From contig CAUHQV010000003.1 in assembly GCA_959608625.1 (NCBI GenBank), positions 14,119 to 78,118 of the forward strand: 64,000 nt of DNA. The letters are read 5' to 3'. Each line of letters begins with the position of its first letter. Within the stretch, counting starts at the first letter, position 1. This stretch comes from an uncultured Flavobacteriales bacterium. GTDB lineage: Bacteria; Bacteroidota; Bacteroidia; Flavobacteriales; UBA1820. The notes below the pieces were generated by a model, which saw only the letters and a list, made by a program, of their open reading frames with translations, ran no database searches and was not told the DNA's origin. Below are positions 46,601 through 53,897 of this stretch, piece after piece. Position numbers and translations under genes: made by a program.

Positions 46601-47840
46601 TCTTACGGGCGGATGCATAATGGGCGATCGTTTCTATAATCCCATGATCCAGGTTGAATGCCGCCTTGATCAGGTCTTCCCCATAGCCGGTAGAACAACT
46701 GCCCATGATACGCAAATCCTTTCCCTGAAATTTCGCAGCCAATTCGGCCAATCCGGCTTTCACCGCCTGGATGGGATTACCCTGGTTGGGAGCATAATAG
46801 GAGAACAGTACCTTATCTTCCGCGTCGGCCGCGACGATCTTGGTGGTGGTGGAGCCCGAATCAATCCCCAGCCAAACCTCGTTCCGCCCTTCTTTAGGCT
46901 CCGAACGGCCGATATCGAAACGTTCCTTTTCTTTTTTCCATTCGGCGTACTGCTGCCCATCGGCAAATATAGCCGGCAGGCGGAGCGTCTGTTTCATCTT
47001 TCCGGGGTCTCCGCCGCGCTCGAGCATCTCCCGTATTTCCCCGATCGTCCGCGTCTGGCCTTCCGTGCAGGACAAAGCCGTACCCAGGGCGGGTATCAGG
47101 TTGGCATCGGGAGGCGTGACGACATCTTCTGCGCCGAGCTCCATATAATCGAGGAATGCCCTACGCAGGGCCGGGATAAAATTGAGCGGGCCGCCACAGA
47201 AAAGGATCTTCGGTTTCACCTGTACCCCATGCGAGAGGGTCACGACCGTCTGCACCGCAATAGCCCGGAAAATGGATCCGGCGATATCTTCTTTGGTCAC
47301 GTTCTTGCTCACCAGGTTCTGCACGTCGGTCTTGGAAAACACCCCGCAACGGGAAGCTATCGGGTATATGCTCTGCATCCTTTCGGCCAGGGCATTCATA
47401 TCCTCCACCTCGACTCCCAAAAGGGAGGCCATCTGGTCGATAAACGCGCCCGTACCTCCGGCGCAATTCCCGTTCATACGCATATCCGCGCCACCCGCGG
47501 CATTCAGGTACACGATCTTGGCGTCCTCCCCGCCGATGTCGATCACGGTCGATATGTCGGGGTACCGTTCCCGCACGGCCCGCACGGTAGCCGAAACTTC
47601 CTGCACGAACGGCAGGTCGAACCGTTCGGCAAACCCCATGCCGACCGAACCGGTGACCGATATCCGCGCTTTCACTTGCGGGAGTTCTTTTTCCATCCCG
47701 GCGAAAAGGGCCGCTACCGCGCCGGGAATATCCGCCATATGGCGCCGGTACAAAGAAAAAACGATCTGCCCGTCAGGGTCTACCGCTACGGCTTTGGCCG
47801 TGGTAGAGCCTATATCCAATCCTATCCTGTAATTTTCCAT
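43632..47840 (-). CDS. 2-hydroxyacyl-CoA dehydratase activator (double ASKHA ATPase, BcrD/HgdC-like) with C-terminal dehydratase-like domains
   Basis: 1402 residues. Two tandem BadF/HgdC-type ASKHA ATPase domains: GLDIGSTTAKAVAVD near residue 7 with GNCAGGTGAFIDQMA, and GIDSGSTTTKIVAAD near 325 with EACSSGCGAFIETFAK, whose cysteines can bind the 4Fe-4S cluster. A Cys-rich linker (HCKGCENACRIQKYTF) leads to a DUF2229 region (IGIPRCLNMYEEYPFW) and a 2-hydroxyglutaryl-CoA dehydratase D-like part (GGQCRASNYLTM). Activators of this kind use ATP to drive electrons to dehydratases or benzoyl-CoA-type reductases. No separate dehydratase A/B genes are visible nearby. Co-transcribed with the tetR gene. 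Confidence 0.87.
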   Translation of the reverse strand: MENYRIGLDIGSTTAKAVAVDPDGQIVFSLYRRHMADIPGAVAALFAGMEKELPQVKARISVTGSVGMGFAERFDLPFVQEVSATVRAVRERYPDISTVIDIGGEDAKIVYLNAAGGADMRMNGNCAGGTGAFIDQMASLLGVEVEDMNALAERMQSIYPIASRCGVFSKTDVQNLVSKNVTKEDIAGSIFRAIAVQTVVTLSHGVQVKPKILFCGGPLNFIPALRRAFLDYMELGAEDVVTPPDANLIPALGTALSCTEGQTRTIGEIREMLERGGDPGKMKQTLRLPAIFADGQQYAEWKKEKERFDIGRSEPKEGRNEVWLGIDSGSTTTKIVAADAEDKVLFSYYAPNQGNPIQAVKAGLAELAAKFQGKDLRIMGSCSTGYGEDLIKAAFNLDHGIIETIAHYASARKITPDVSFILDIGGQDMKAMFIKNGALYRMEINEACSSGCGAFIETFAKSLGYTAAEFAGHACRAAAPCDLGTRCTVFMNSKVKQSLREGASVGDIAAGLSYSVVRNCLYKVLKIKGPSELGDKIVLQGGTMRNDSIVRTFEWLTGKTVYRSNIPELMGAYGCALYAKNHFEGQDGVTLDELLSLAEYAPRELHCKGCENACRIQKYTFTGGNVFYSGNKCEKVFSNNGCGGVAGRNVYAEKYALLFGEEGSCEGSGMPVIGIPRCLNMYEEYPFWKALFEACGIRTVLSSPSTYARYESGVHSVMSDNICFPAKLVHSHIYDLMDKGVDRIFMPYVVFEKSDDKKAVNSYNCPIVSGYSDVIRSAVDLTVPVDSPPFTFKDEKSLGKCGADYLKTLGVPPGTVKKALKAALEASSNYEDQLREKNRRIFRKARENGRLTILLAGRPYHTDPLVQHKISDMVASMGADVITEDIVRGDESISLEDIHHVSQWAYVNRILRAARWVAEQGSDVHFVQMTSFGCGPDAFLLDQVKAVLERYGKSLTILKIDDMSNIGSLKLRVRSLIESLRFDSPERRKVQPFVTTRKFTAQERSRKIIAPFFTDYISPLLPAFFRRAGYDLEVLPESDMESVEEGLKYANNEICYPATLIVGDIVKALKSGRYDPEKTAVAITQTGGQCRASNYLTMIKSALVDAGFSQVPVVSLAFGSGGSNDQSGFTINWFRYMRLALDTILYGDCISKFYHATLVREAEKGQAKALRDHYLERANKYILENDPKGLQRLLSEAALAFDEAASKDADYPKVGVVGEIFLKFCSFAHKGILNWLSDRDIEIVPPTLINFFLQSFVNDKVRRETHMADSRVPSFVHKAIYRMIFSEVGKFNRIASDFRYFTPFTDIFDEARHGSEVVSLSAQFGEGWLLPAEVVSFAHAGVNNVLSLQPFGCIANHIVSKGVEKRIKTLYPQMNLLSLDFDSGVSDVNVTNRLHLMIDNLK

Positions 47841-47927
47841 ATCACTCCTGGGTTTATTGGGTTGTCTTATGTGTCCCGCTTCTTCAGGGTATGCCTTACC
47901 TGATTTTTTATCTTCTTACTGTATTGT

Positions 47928-47943
47928 CTGACACTAGTGTCAG
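47928..47943. promoter_or_regulatory. Perfect 16-bp palindrome, probable TetR operator
   Basis: CTGACACTAGTGTCAG reads identically on both strands and lies 2 bp downstream of the -7 box of the activator-tetR operon, across the likely transcription start. The regulator encoded at the end of that operon is the natural candidate to bind it. Confidence 0.7.
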
Positions 47944-47945
47944 TG

Positions 47946-47976
47946 CAAATGTAAAACAAAAATCTCCCGTTCCAAA
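47946..47976 (-). promoter_or_regulatory. Promoter of the activator-tetR operon
   Basis: On the minus strand: -33 TTTG (47973-47976), 19-base spacer, -7 TACATTTG (47946-47953). A full consensus match, about 105 bp upstream of the activator start codon. Confidence 0.75.
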
Positions 47977-48189
47977 TTTTAATTTTCGGGGGGGGCCATT
48001 TATTTCCAAAAACACGGTCGAAACAGCGCAAAAAAGGAGAAAAATAAAAAGTTAAAGTTTTGAGTGCCGCCAAAACCCGGCGGAAATTCCCACAGGATTG
48101 ATCCGGTTCCGCCGACTCACCGCCTATCGAAACGGGCCTGGTTCCTTTGCAAAGGAAAAAACCGGGAAGCCCGATCCCTCCGCAGGATA

Positions 48190-49506
48190 TTAAAAAAAGT
48201 CGTATTTCGTTTCCCGCAGATCCACAAATTTTATGGGCTTCCGGTTCATCGGCGGCATCTGCAGCCGGGCTATGTATTCCGCCGGTTCAAACACGATCTG
48301 CGGAGCGACCAATATCCGGGAGCGGAACGTATCCTTTATCCGCTTGGCAAATCCGCCGCTGCCGTCCTCACAACCTATCTTTATCAGTATCTGGTCCAAT
48401 CCCAGCTTGTCGGTATACACCTCTACGATATAATTCTTCACATCCGGGATATTGTCCAGAATATCGTATAATACGGCCGGGTAGACCGCCACCCCTTTAA
48501 ACCGGATCATCTGTTCCTTCCGGGTGATCACCGGACTCAACCTCGGAGTATTTCGCCCGCAGGAGCAGGGTTGGTTATAATGGAAACAGGTGTCGCCCGT
48601 CTTAAACCGGAGCAAAGGCATTCCCCGCACCCCGATCGTAGTTATGGTGACCTCGCCCGGTTCCCCTTCGCCCACCGGGTTGTTGTCGGAATCCAGAAGT
48701 TCCACAATGATCAGGTCCGGAGGCAGATGCACGCCTTCGAACCGATCGCATTCGGTGAAAGAAGTCTGTATTTCGGTCGACGTGTAAGCACAATAGAGAG
48801 ACAACTCCCGCCACCGTTCATGGATATGATGGCCGAGTGTATTGTAGGAAAAATCGGGGAGCCTCAGATTCTCTCCCATACAGAGTGCCTTTCGCAAAGA
48901 ACTGTCATTGTAATCGATACTGTTGGCTTCCGCATAATCCATCAATTTGATCAAAAAAGACGGGATCACGATACACCCGTTGGGTTCCACCCGGTGGATG
49001 GTATCCCATTGCAATTCAGGCAGGCCGTTCCCTACCCGCACCATCCCGCAGCCCAATTCCCGCGCACCCATAAAGCAAGCCATCCCGGCCAGTGAACGAC
49101 GGCCTATCGTGGTCATCAATTGAAGGATATCACCTTTGGAAAATCCCGCAGTAGAAAAAGAAAGGGCTTGATTGTATCCCAAACGATCGAGGTCGGAAGA
49201 AGTCAATACAAAAGAGATCGGATCGCCAAGTGTCCCCGAAGAGGTCACATAATCTATGATCTCCGCCTTGGGCACGCATATAAAATCCTTATTGAATGCC
49301 TGAAGGTCATGCTTGGTAGTCACCGGTATTTTTTGCAAGTCTTCCAAGTATTTTATCCGGGAAAGGTCGATACCCTTTTCCGCAAACATCCGCTTATAAA
49401 ACGGGGAACAGGCACCCAAATATTCCAATTCTTCTTTCATCCGTTCCTGCTGGAATTGTTTGATCTTTTCCGGGGATTCAAACTGGATTTCGGGATTCCG
49501 TATCAT
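48190..49506 (-). CDS. Phenylacetate-CoA ligase-like (PaaK family) adenylate-forming enzyme
   Basis: 438 residues. The ANL-superfamily core motif VTSSGTLGDPISF near residues 86-98 is the phosphate loop. Later PaaK-like stretches are CAYTSTEIQTSF, GEVTITTIGVRGMPLLRFKTGD (hinge region) and CFHYNQPCSCGRNTPRLS, with the CxCG zinc-type turn seen in this family. It probably makes an aryl- or acyl-CoA from the free acid and ATP. Placed upstream of a 2-hydroxyacyl-CoA dehydratase activator, it could supply a CoA ester to that pathway, but the genes have separate promoters. The substrate is unknown. Confidence 0.82.
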   Translation of the reverse strand: MIRNPEIQFESPEKIKQFQQERMKEELEYLGACSPFYKRMFAEKGIDLSRIKYLEDLQKIPVTTKHDLQAFNKDFICVPKAEIIDYVTSSGTLGDPISFVLTSSDLDRLGYNQALSFSTAGFSKGDILQLMTTIGRRSLAGMACFMGARELGCGMVRVGNGLPELQWDTIHRVEPNGCIVIPSFLIKLMDYAEANSIDYNDSSLRKALCMGENLRLPDFSYNTLGHHIHERWRELSLYCAYTSTEIQTSFTECDRFEGVHLPPDLIIVELLDSDNNPVGEGEPGEVTITTIGVRGMPLLRFKTGDTCFHYNQPCSCGRNTPRLSPVITRKEQMIRFKGVAVYPAVLYDILDNIPDVKNYIVEVYTDKLGLDQILIKIGCEDGSGGFAKRIKDTFRSRILVAPQIVFEPAEYIARLQMPPMNRKPIKFVDLRETKYDFF

Positions 49507-49707
49507 TTTAGGATCTCTTAAGTAGTATTTTATTAAACGCTCCTCCAGGCAGGCATTTTCCCGCAGGTCAACAAATTATTCCGGCAGGTCAGACATGCAA
49601 ATGGTTTTGTAAACATACTATTTTTCCGGATCAATTCACCGGATTTTTTCTGAAAGCCGGGACTAAAACAAAAATAAAACGCACCCACAAATAAAACCCC
49701 TAAACGA

Positions 49708-50268
49708 TTACTTCAGTACCTTAAGGTCTCCCGCCTTTTTTACATCCTCTTCGGAGCCGATCACCACCGTCGGGCCACTTACCGCCCAGCGTTCGTTGAC
49801 CCAGATACGCCGCGGCTTGAACCGGACGATCCACAACCGGTTTCCCGGTTTGACGGCCCCCAGCATGAAATACACGTCCTCCCCGATCATTTGCCGGATG
49901 GTTTCCAGTTTTTCGGCATAGGATGCGTCGTACAGCGAATCCGCTTTATCCGAATAGCGGGGAAACAATCCTCTTCCTCTCTGTTGGATCGAATCTTTAA
50001 AATCGGCCCACTTTTGTTTTTTAAGGCTGTCCAACCCTTTTATAAGTTCCTCGTGGTATTCTATGTATCCATTTACCATTTTATGGGTCCAGCCCTGAAA
50101 ACGGGGATATTTGAGATACCAATGCATAACTGTATACTCTTCTCCATCTAGTCCAAACATAGAAAAATGATCCGACCATTCGTATTCGTAAAGGGAAAGG
50201 CTGGATAACTGCCCATACGCCCCATAGCTGATGAGCATTGCCACGACGGCCAGTAGGAGTCTTTTCAT
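49708..50268 (-). CDS. Secreted protein of unknown function
   Basis: 186 residues with a signal peptide (MKRLLLAVVAMLISYGAYGQ). The rest is charged and aromatic, with a helical middle (HEELIKGLDSLKKQKWADF) and a beta end (LWIVRFKPRRIWVNERW, VVIGSEEDVKK). No family recognised. A -7-like box, TATATTTG (minus strand, 50291-50298), lies 22 bp upstream, overlapping the intergenic space behind the metallopeptidase-like gene. Confidence 0.6.
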   Translation of the reverse strand: MKRLLLAVVAMLISYGAYGQLSSLSLYEYEWSDHFSMFGLDGEEYTVMHWYLKYPRFQGWTHKMVNGYIEYHEELIKGLDSLKKQKWADFKDSIQQRGRGLFPRYSDKADSLYDASYAEKLETIRQMIGEDVYFMLGAVKPGNRLWIVRFKPRRIWVNERWAVSGPTVVIGSEEDVKKAGDLKVLK

Positions 50269-50302
50269 TTTATATCGGGATTGTTTCCCACAAATATAAT
50301 CC

Positions 50303-51445
50303 TTATTTCGGCCGGTTTTCTTTGATCCGGTTAAAAATCTGTTGCACTCCCGGCTCGAGCGTATCCCCGTTAATCACCATCGCCCATATCTCGGCGAATA
50401 CTTCCTGGATGTACATTGTGTAATCCTTGCCCCAATACGTCCGGGGATAATGGCTTACGTGATTGTAAATGTAGGATTCGTCGGCCCCGTCCATGATCTT
50501 TTTATCCGGGTGGAGGAACGAGTCCGGATAGGTAGTCCGGTGCTCGTTGTGCCCCATTTCGTGGTTGAACCGATGGTATTGGCTGGACGTAGAGGCTTCA
50601 CCGCGGGCTTTGGCCTGTTGGCTGTCCCGTTCGAGGGTTTTCAGGCTAAAGCCGGGCACGATTTGCATTATTCCGAGGTAAGGGACTTCATTGCCGTTTA
50701 TTGTAAATGATTTATTTTGCTTGATATTTGGAATAAAAATAGCCTGATATTTCATACTTGGATATTTTGCTTCCAGGCTTTTTGCCTTTTCATCGTCGAA
50801 TGACAATTGTTGCGGCATTGTGGCTGTATACCCATATATTTTTGCATTATTTAGGTAAGCCACCAATGCCCGGTTCAGATAATCCATCTCCTCTTTCGTC
50901 GCTTTGCGGGCGTCTACTACGGGGATCAGGGCTCGGGTAAACTGGGCGGCCTCTTCAGCATTGCCGTATCCCGATGGATCATATGTCAAGTATTGCCGCG
51001 TCTCTCCCGCCGGCTTGGGAGTCGTATCCATCAGTGTGGGCCCTTGTTTCTTTTGCTGAAGCAGGGTATCTACCTTCCGGTACAGCGAGTTTTTGTCCGG
51101 CGCCATTTTCGGGGCCGCAGGGGTATGGCCCAGTTTTCCCCGCGGCGTATCCAGCGAATCGATATACTTCCTCGCCGCTTCTGAAACGGCCTTCTCCTTT
51201 TGTTCTGCCGCTTTCTCCCGGGCCGCCAAATCAAAGAAAGAAGCCATCGCCGCCAATCTAGGTGCTTCTTCCGCTTGTTTTCGCTTAGCCTCCTCCGACT
51301 CCTGTTTCTCCCGCCTTTCCCGGACGAACATCTCCCGCAGGTCCGCCTTAAACCGCGCCCGCATCCCTTTCCCCCAGGCGATCATAGCGGCCTCTTTCGC
51401 TTTTCTTGCCAGCGTCTTGGCGCTGGGTTCCTTCGTTTTCTTCAT
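50303..51445 (-). CDS. HEMGH zincin-like protein with long charged N-terminus
   Basis: 380 residues from the ATG at 51445. Residues 1-100 are a highly charged helical stretch (KADLREMFVRERREKQESEE); 110-150 are Pro/Lys-rich. The C-terminal third carries His295-Glu-Met-Gly-His299 in FNHEMGHNEHR, and Glu352 in EVFAEIW, the usual ligand and catalytic set of a gluzincin-type metallopeptidase. There is no signal peptide. The promoter has the same spacer as the portal-like gene 15 kb away, suggesting a shared origin. Family not named; substrate unknown. Confidence 0.6.
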   Translation of the reverse strand: MKKTKEPSAKTLARKAKEAAMIAWGKGMRARFKADLREMFVRERREKQESEEAKRKQAEEAPRLAAMASFFDLAAREKAAEQKEKAVSEAARKYIDSLDTPRGKLGHTPAAPKMAPDKNSLYRKVDTLLQQKKQGPTLMDTTPKPAGETRQYLTYDPSGYGNAEEAAQFTRALIPVVDARKATKEEMDYLNRALVAYLNNAKIYGYTATMPQQLSFDDEKAKSLEAKYPSMKYQAIFIPNIKQNKSFTINGNEVPYLGIMQIVPGFSLKTLERDSQQAKARGEASTSSQYHRFNHEMGHNEHRTTYPDSFLHPDKKIMDGADESYIYNHVSHYPRTYWGKDYTMYIQEVFAEIWAMVINGDTLEPGVQQIFNRIKENRPK

Positions 51446-51471
51446 CTTCTTTCCAACATTGGTTACATCCT

Positions 51472-51503
51472 CTAATATAATCAAAAAAGAAATAATAAGC
51501 AAA
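51472..51503 (-). promoter_or_regulatory. Promoter of the zincin-like gene (shared spacer)
   Basis: On the minus strand: -33 TTTG (51500-51503), 20-base spacer, -7 TATATTAG (51472-51479, one mismatch). The 23 bases 51474-51496 are identical to 36324-36346. Confidence 0.65.
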
Positions 51504-51576
51504 CGGTTCGAAGAAACTGGTATTTGGCGGTCAAAAAACAAAACTTTTTTACGGGGGTCTTTCGCATTAAAAAAGA

Positions 51577-51600
51577 AAAGACACCTATCGAAGTGTCTTT
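51577..51600 (-). terminator. Terminator of the tRNA operon
   Basis: AAAGACAC / GTGTCTTT form an 8-bp stem with an 8-base loop, followed on the minus strand by a long T-rich tract. It lies 45 bp downstream of tRNA-Leu. Confidence 0.75.
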
Positions 51601-51644
51601 CTGGGGGTAAAACTTCTGGGCAATTGCTTTTCAGAATTTATTCG

Positions 51645-51729
51645 TACTCGGGATGGGACTCGAACCCACACGGACATTCCTGTCCAAAGGATTTTAAGTC
51701 CTTCGTGTCTACCATTCCACCACCCGAGC
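51645..51729 (-). tRNA. tRNA-Leu (anticodon TAA)
   Basis: 85 nt with a long variable arm, as expected for leucine. The acceptor stem pairs GCTCGGG with CCCGAGT; the anticodon loop reads CTTAAAA around TAA, and the T-arm has GGTTCGAGTCC. The 3' CCA is not encoded. It is the last of three tRNA genes read together on this strand. Confidence 0.95.
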
Positions 51730-51778
51730 CCGGAAAGAGAAACAGGCTTGAATATTCAAGCCCGTTCTCTGCTGGTGG

Positions 51779-51850
51779 AGCGGAAAACGGGATTCGGACC
51801 CGCGACCCTCACCTTGGCAAGGTGATGCTCTACCACTGAGCTATTTCCGC
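51779..51850 (-). tRNA. tRNA-Gly (anticodon GCC), copy 1
   Basis: 72 nt. The acceptor GCGGAAA pairs with TTTCCGC; the anticodon loop is TTGCCAA. A CCA follows the discriminator in the DNA (51776-51778). Nearly the same body as the second copy 11 bp upstream on the same strand. Confidence 0.95.
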
Positions 51851-51861
51851 AGAAAAAATCG

Positions 51862-51933
51862 AGCGGGAAACGGGATTCGGACCCGCGACCCCCACCTTGG
51901 CAAGGTGGTGCTCTACCACTGAGCTATTCCCGC
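51862..51933 (-). tRNA. tRNA-Gly (anticodon GCC), copy 2
   Basis: 72 nt. The acceptor GCGGGAA pairs with TTCCCGC and the anticodon loop is TTGCCAA. CCA is not encoded. First gene of the Gly-Gly-Leu cluster. Confidence 0.95.
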
Positions 51934-52033
51934 AAAACCGAAGGCAAAGATACACATTTTTTCAAACAATACAAGATGGTACTTGAAAAAGAGCCGCTTC
52001 TTTCCCGTTATTATCCTGACTGGTAGAAGCCAC

Positions 52034-52068
52034 GAAAGGCCCCTGAAACTAAGTTTCAGGGGCCTTTC
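52034..52068. terminator. Terminator behind the sigma/anti-sigma operon
   Basis: A 17-bp perfect stem (GAAAGGCCCCTGAAACT and complement) with a one-base loop, about 30 bp after the anti-sigma stop. No long T-run on the minus strand, so the strength is uncertain. Confidence 0.65.
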
Positions 52069-52096
52069 GCATATAATATGGAAATCACCGACCCGG

Positions 52097-53395
52097 TCAG
52101 ATCCCGCCGTCTATCTCCCAGATTCCATCCGGATGGTTGTCGTTCCGCAATGCTATCGTATACTGCTTTTCCGCCCCATTTTTCAGCCGGATTTCACACG
52201 GAATATATACTCCCGGATACTGTCCCGACCTGGCAGGTTTGCCCCATTTCAGGACTGTGCATCCCTGAAATTCTTCCGACAAACTCTGGATGTCACTCGA
52301 TACGAGTGCCGCCTTCACCGGTGCAATGTCGTTTTCGGATAAGGCCCGAAAAACCTTTTTCACGGTTTCCTCTGCCGAAAGGCCTTTTAGCAGCGGGCTA
52401 TCCACCACTTCTCGCAGGTCAGACCATGTGTAACCCTCCGGCAGGGTAGTGAATACCTCCTGAGCGATGGGAGTATCGTACTGGATGGCAGTGGTTTCCA
52501 ACACCAACACATCGGCGTTTTTTTCACGGGCATAAATCTTCATGCTCTTAAGCAACTCACTCACCCGGTCGAACACATATTCCCGGCGGTTGTCCGATTC
52601 TTCGATCGAACTGCTGAACAGATAGCCGCTGTCATATTCGCCTTTAGCCTTGGCGTTAACGATCAAATGTATCTCATTATCGGTAGAATACATGCACATT
52701 TCCCTACCGGGATTCTTGGCGGCCTCCATTTCGTGCAACAGGATCTTTTTCGGATCGAAGAATATCGAAAAATCTTCCACAATATTGGCGTCCACCGAAT
52801 GGATTCTACCAAATTTAAGTAACGGCAACCAACTGTACTGTGTCTTCCCATCGCTCATCACGACATGGTTTTTTTTCTCCAGGCGCCATTTGCGCTCGGC
52901 AGGAATGACCCTTAGGGAGTGTGTTATCAGCGAATCCTCCACATCGATACTGGCAAAATTATCATTCCCCTGGGTGCGGACATTAAGGGTCATCACTATG
53001 GTTTTGGCCTGTCCCAGGCGTTCGGCCGACTGTTTTAGCAGCTTGATCTCCGCGTTAGCCGGCTGTATTCCTATCATCAATATCGTTCCCAAGCCTATCA
53101 AAACGAATACAGCTGCAGCGATCCGGGAGAGCGCTCTCCGCAGGGAATGACGCATAGGAATCGTTTTATGGGCCGGTCGCCCGGCAGCTTGGCGGAGTAT
53201 TTCACGTTTGAGCGATGAGGGAGCCTTAGGGTTTACCCTAGGGGTGAGAGTCTCCAGGGCAGCCAGGATCTGTCGGTAATATTGGGCACATTCGGGGCAT
53301 GAAGCCAGATGCCGGCGCAGCTCTGCGGCTTCGTTCTGTGGTAGATCGCCTTCCAACAAGCGATCGATCTGGATTTGGAAATGCGTACAGTTCAT
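52097..53395 (-). CDS. Membrane anti-sigma factor with zinc-finger (zf-HC2) and long extracytoplasmic domain
   Basis: 432 residues. The N-terminal zinc-binding anti-sigma domain has HLASCPECAQYY near residues 29-40. One membrane helix (about 88-108) is followed by a beta-rich periplasmic domain of about 310 residues, resembling lipoprotein-carrier-type sheets. It begins 13 bp after the ECF sigma gene stop, so it is probably the cognate inhibitor. The large outer part may sense an envelope signal; its ligand is unknown. Confidence 0.78.
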   Translation of the reverse strand: MNCTHFQIQIDRLLEGDLPQNEAAELRRHLASCPECAQYYRQILAALETLTPRVNPKAPSSLKREILRQAAGRPAHKTIPMRHSLRRALSRIAAAVFVLIGLGTILMIGIQPANAEIKLLKQSAERLGQAKTIVMTLNVRTQGNDNFASIDVEDSLITHSLRVIPAERKWRLEKKNHVVMSDGKTQYSWLPLLKFGRIHSVDANIVEDFSIFFDPKKILLHEMEAAKNPGREMCMYSTDNEIHLIVNAKAKGEYDSGYLFSSSIEESDNRREYVFDRVSELLKSMKIYAREKNADVLVLETTAIQYDTPIAQEVFTTLPEGYTWSDLREVVDSPLLKGLSAEETVKKVFRALSENDIAPVKAALVSSDIQSLSEEFQGCTVLKWGKPARSGQYPGVYIPCEIRLKNGAEKQYTIALRNDNHPDGIWEIDGGI

Positions 53396-53408
53396 CGGAT
53401 TTTCAGAT

Positions 53409-53897
53409 TTAAAAGTTCTTTCTTAGGTGATCGATACCGTATTTGAACCGGGATTTGGCCGTGGTGAGGGGAATGTCCAGGATTCGTGCGATTTCGACGA
53501 ATGTCAAATTATCCACCGTTTTCATCCGGATGATCCCGGCCTGTTCGGGCGGCAGGGCGCCCAATAGTCTGTCAATACGTTCGTACTCGGCATGCAGTTC
53601 GCTCTGGTCCTCGTCCAAGAGTTCTTCGGCCAGTGTTTCGCCGAGCGGGACGATAGAGGACCTGCGTTTTTTGCGCCCATAGTCCGAACAATGATTGTAC
53701 ACACTGCGAAAAAGATATCCTTTGATATTTTCTACCTTAGAAAGATGATCAATGTCATTCCACAGTTTAAGGAAAACGTCCTGTACAAGATCCTGCGCAT
53801 CGTCGAGCGATCCGGTACGAAAATAAGCGGCACGAAACAGTGCGTGCTGTGTTTGATCGATGATTCTTTCCAATTCCTGCAATTGAGATTTGGCCAT
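53409..53897 (-). CDS. ECF-family RNA polymerase sigma factor
   Basis: 162 residues. Region 2 (DAQDLVQDVFLKLWNDID, then YLFRSVYNHCSDYGRKKRR) and region 4 (TFVEIARILDIPLTTAKSRF) are intact. It would direct transcription of envelope-stress or related genes when released from the downstream anti-sigma factor. Its gene set cannot be told from the window; the adjacent RHS locus on the opposite strand is a possible but untested target. Confidence 0.9.
   Translation of the reverse strand: MAKSQLQELERIIDQTQHALFRAAYFRTGSLDDAQDLVQDVFLKLWNDIDHLSKVENIKGYLFRSVYNHCSDYGRKKRRSSIVPLGETLAEELLDEDQSELHAEYERIDRLLGALPPEQAGIIRMKTVDNLTFVEIARILDIPLTTAKSRFKYGIDHLRKNF

Noticed and set aside
45066..47903. Long plus-strand reading frame of 945 codons
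   Set aside because: Lies antisense inside the 2-hydroxyacyl-CoA dehydratase activator gene; its composition (His/Arg/Pro-rich) is that of a shadow of a GC-rich gene.
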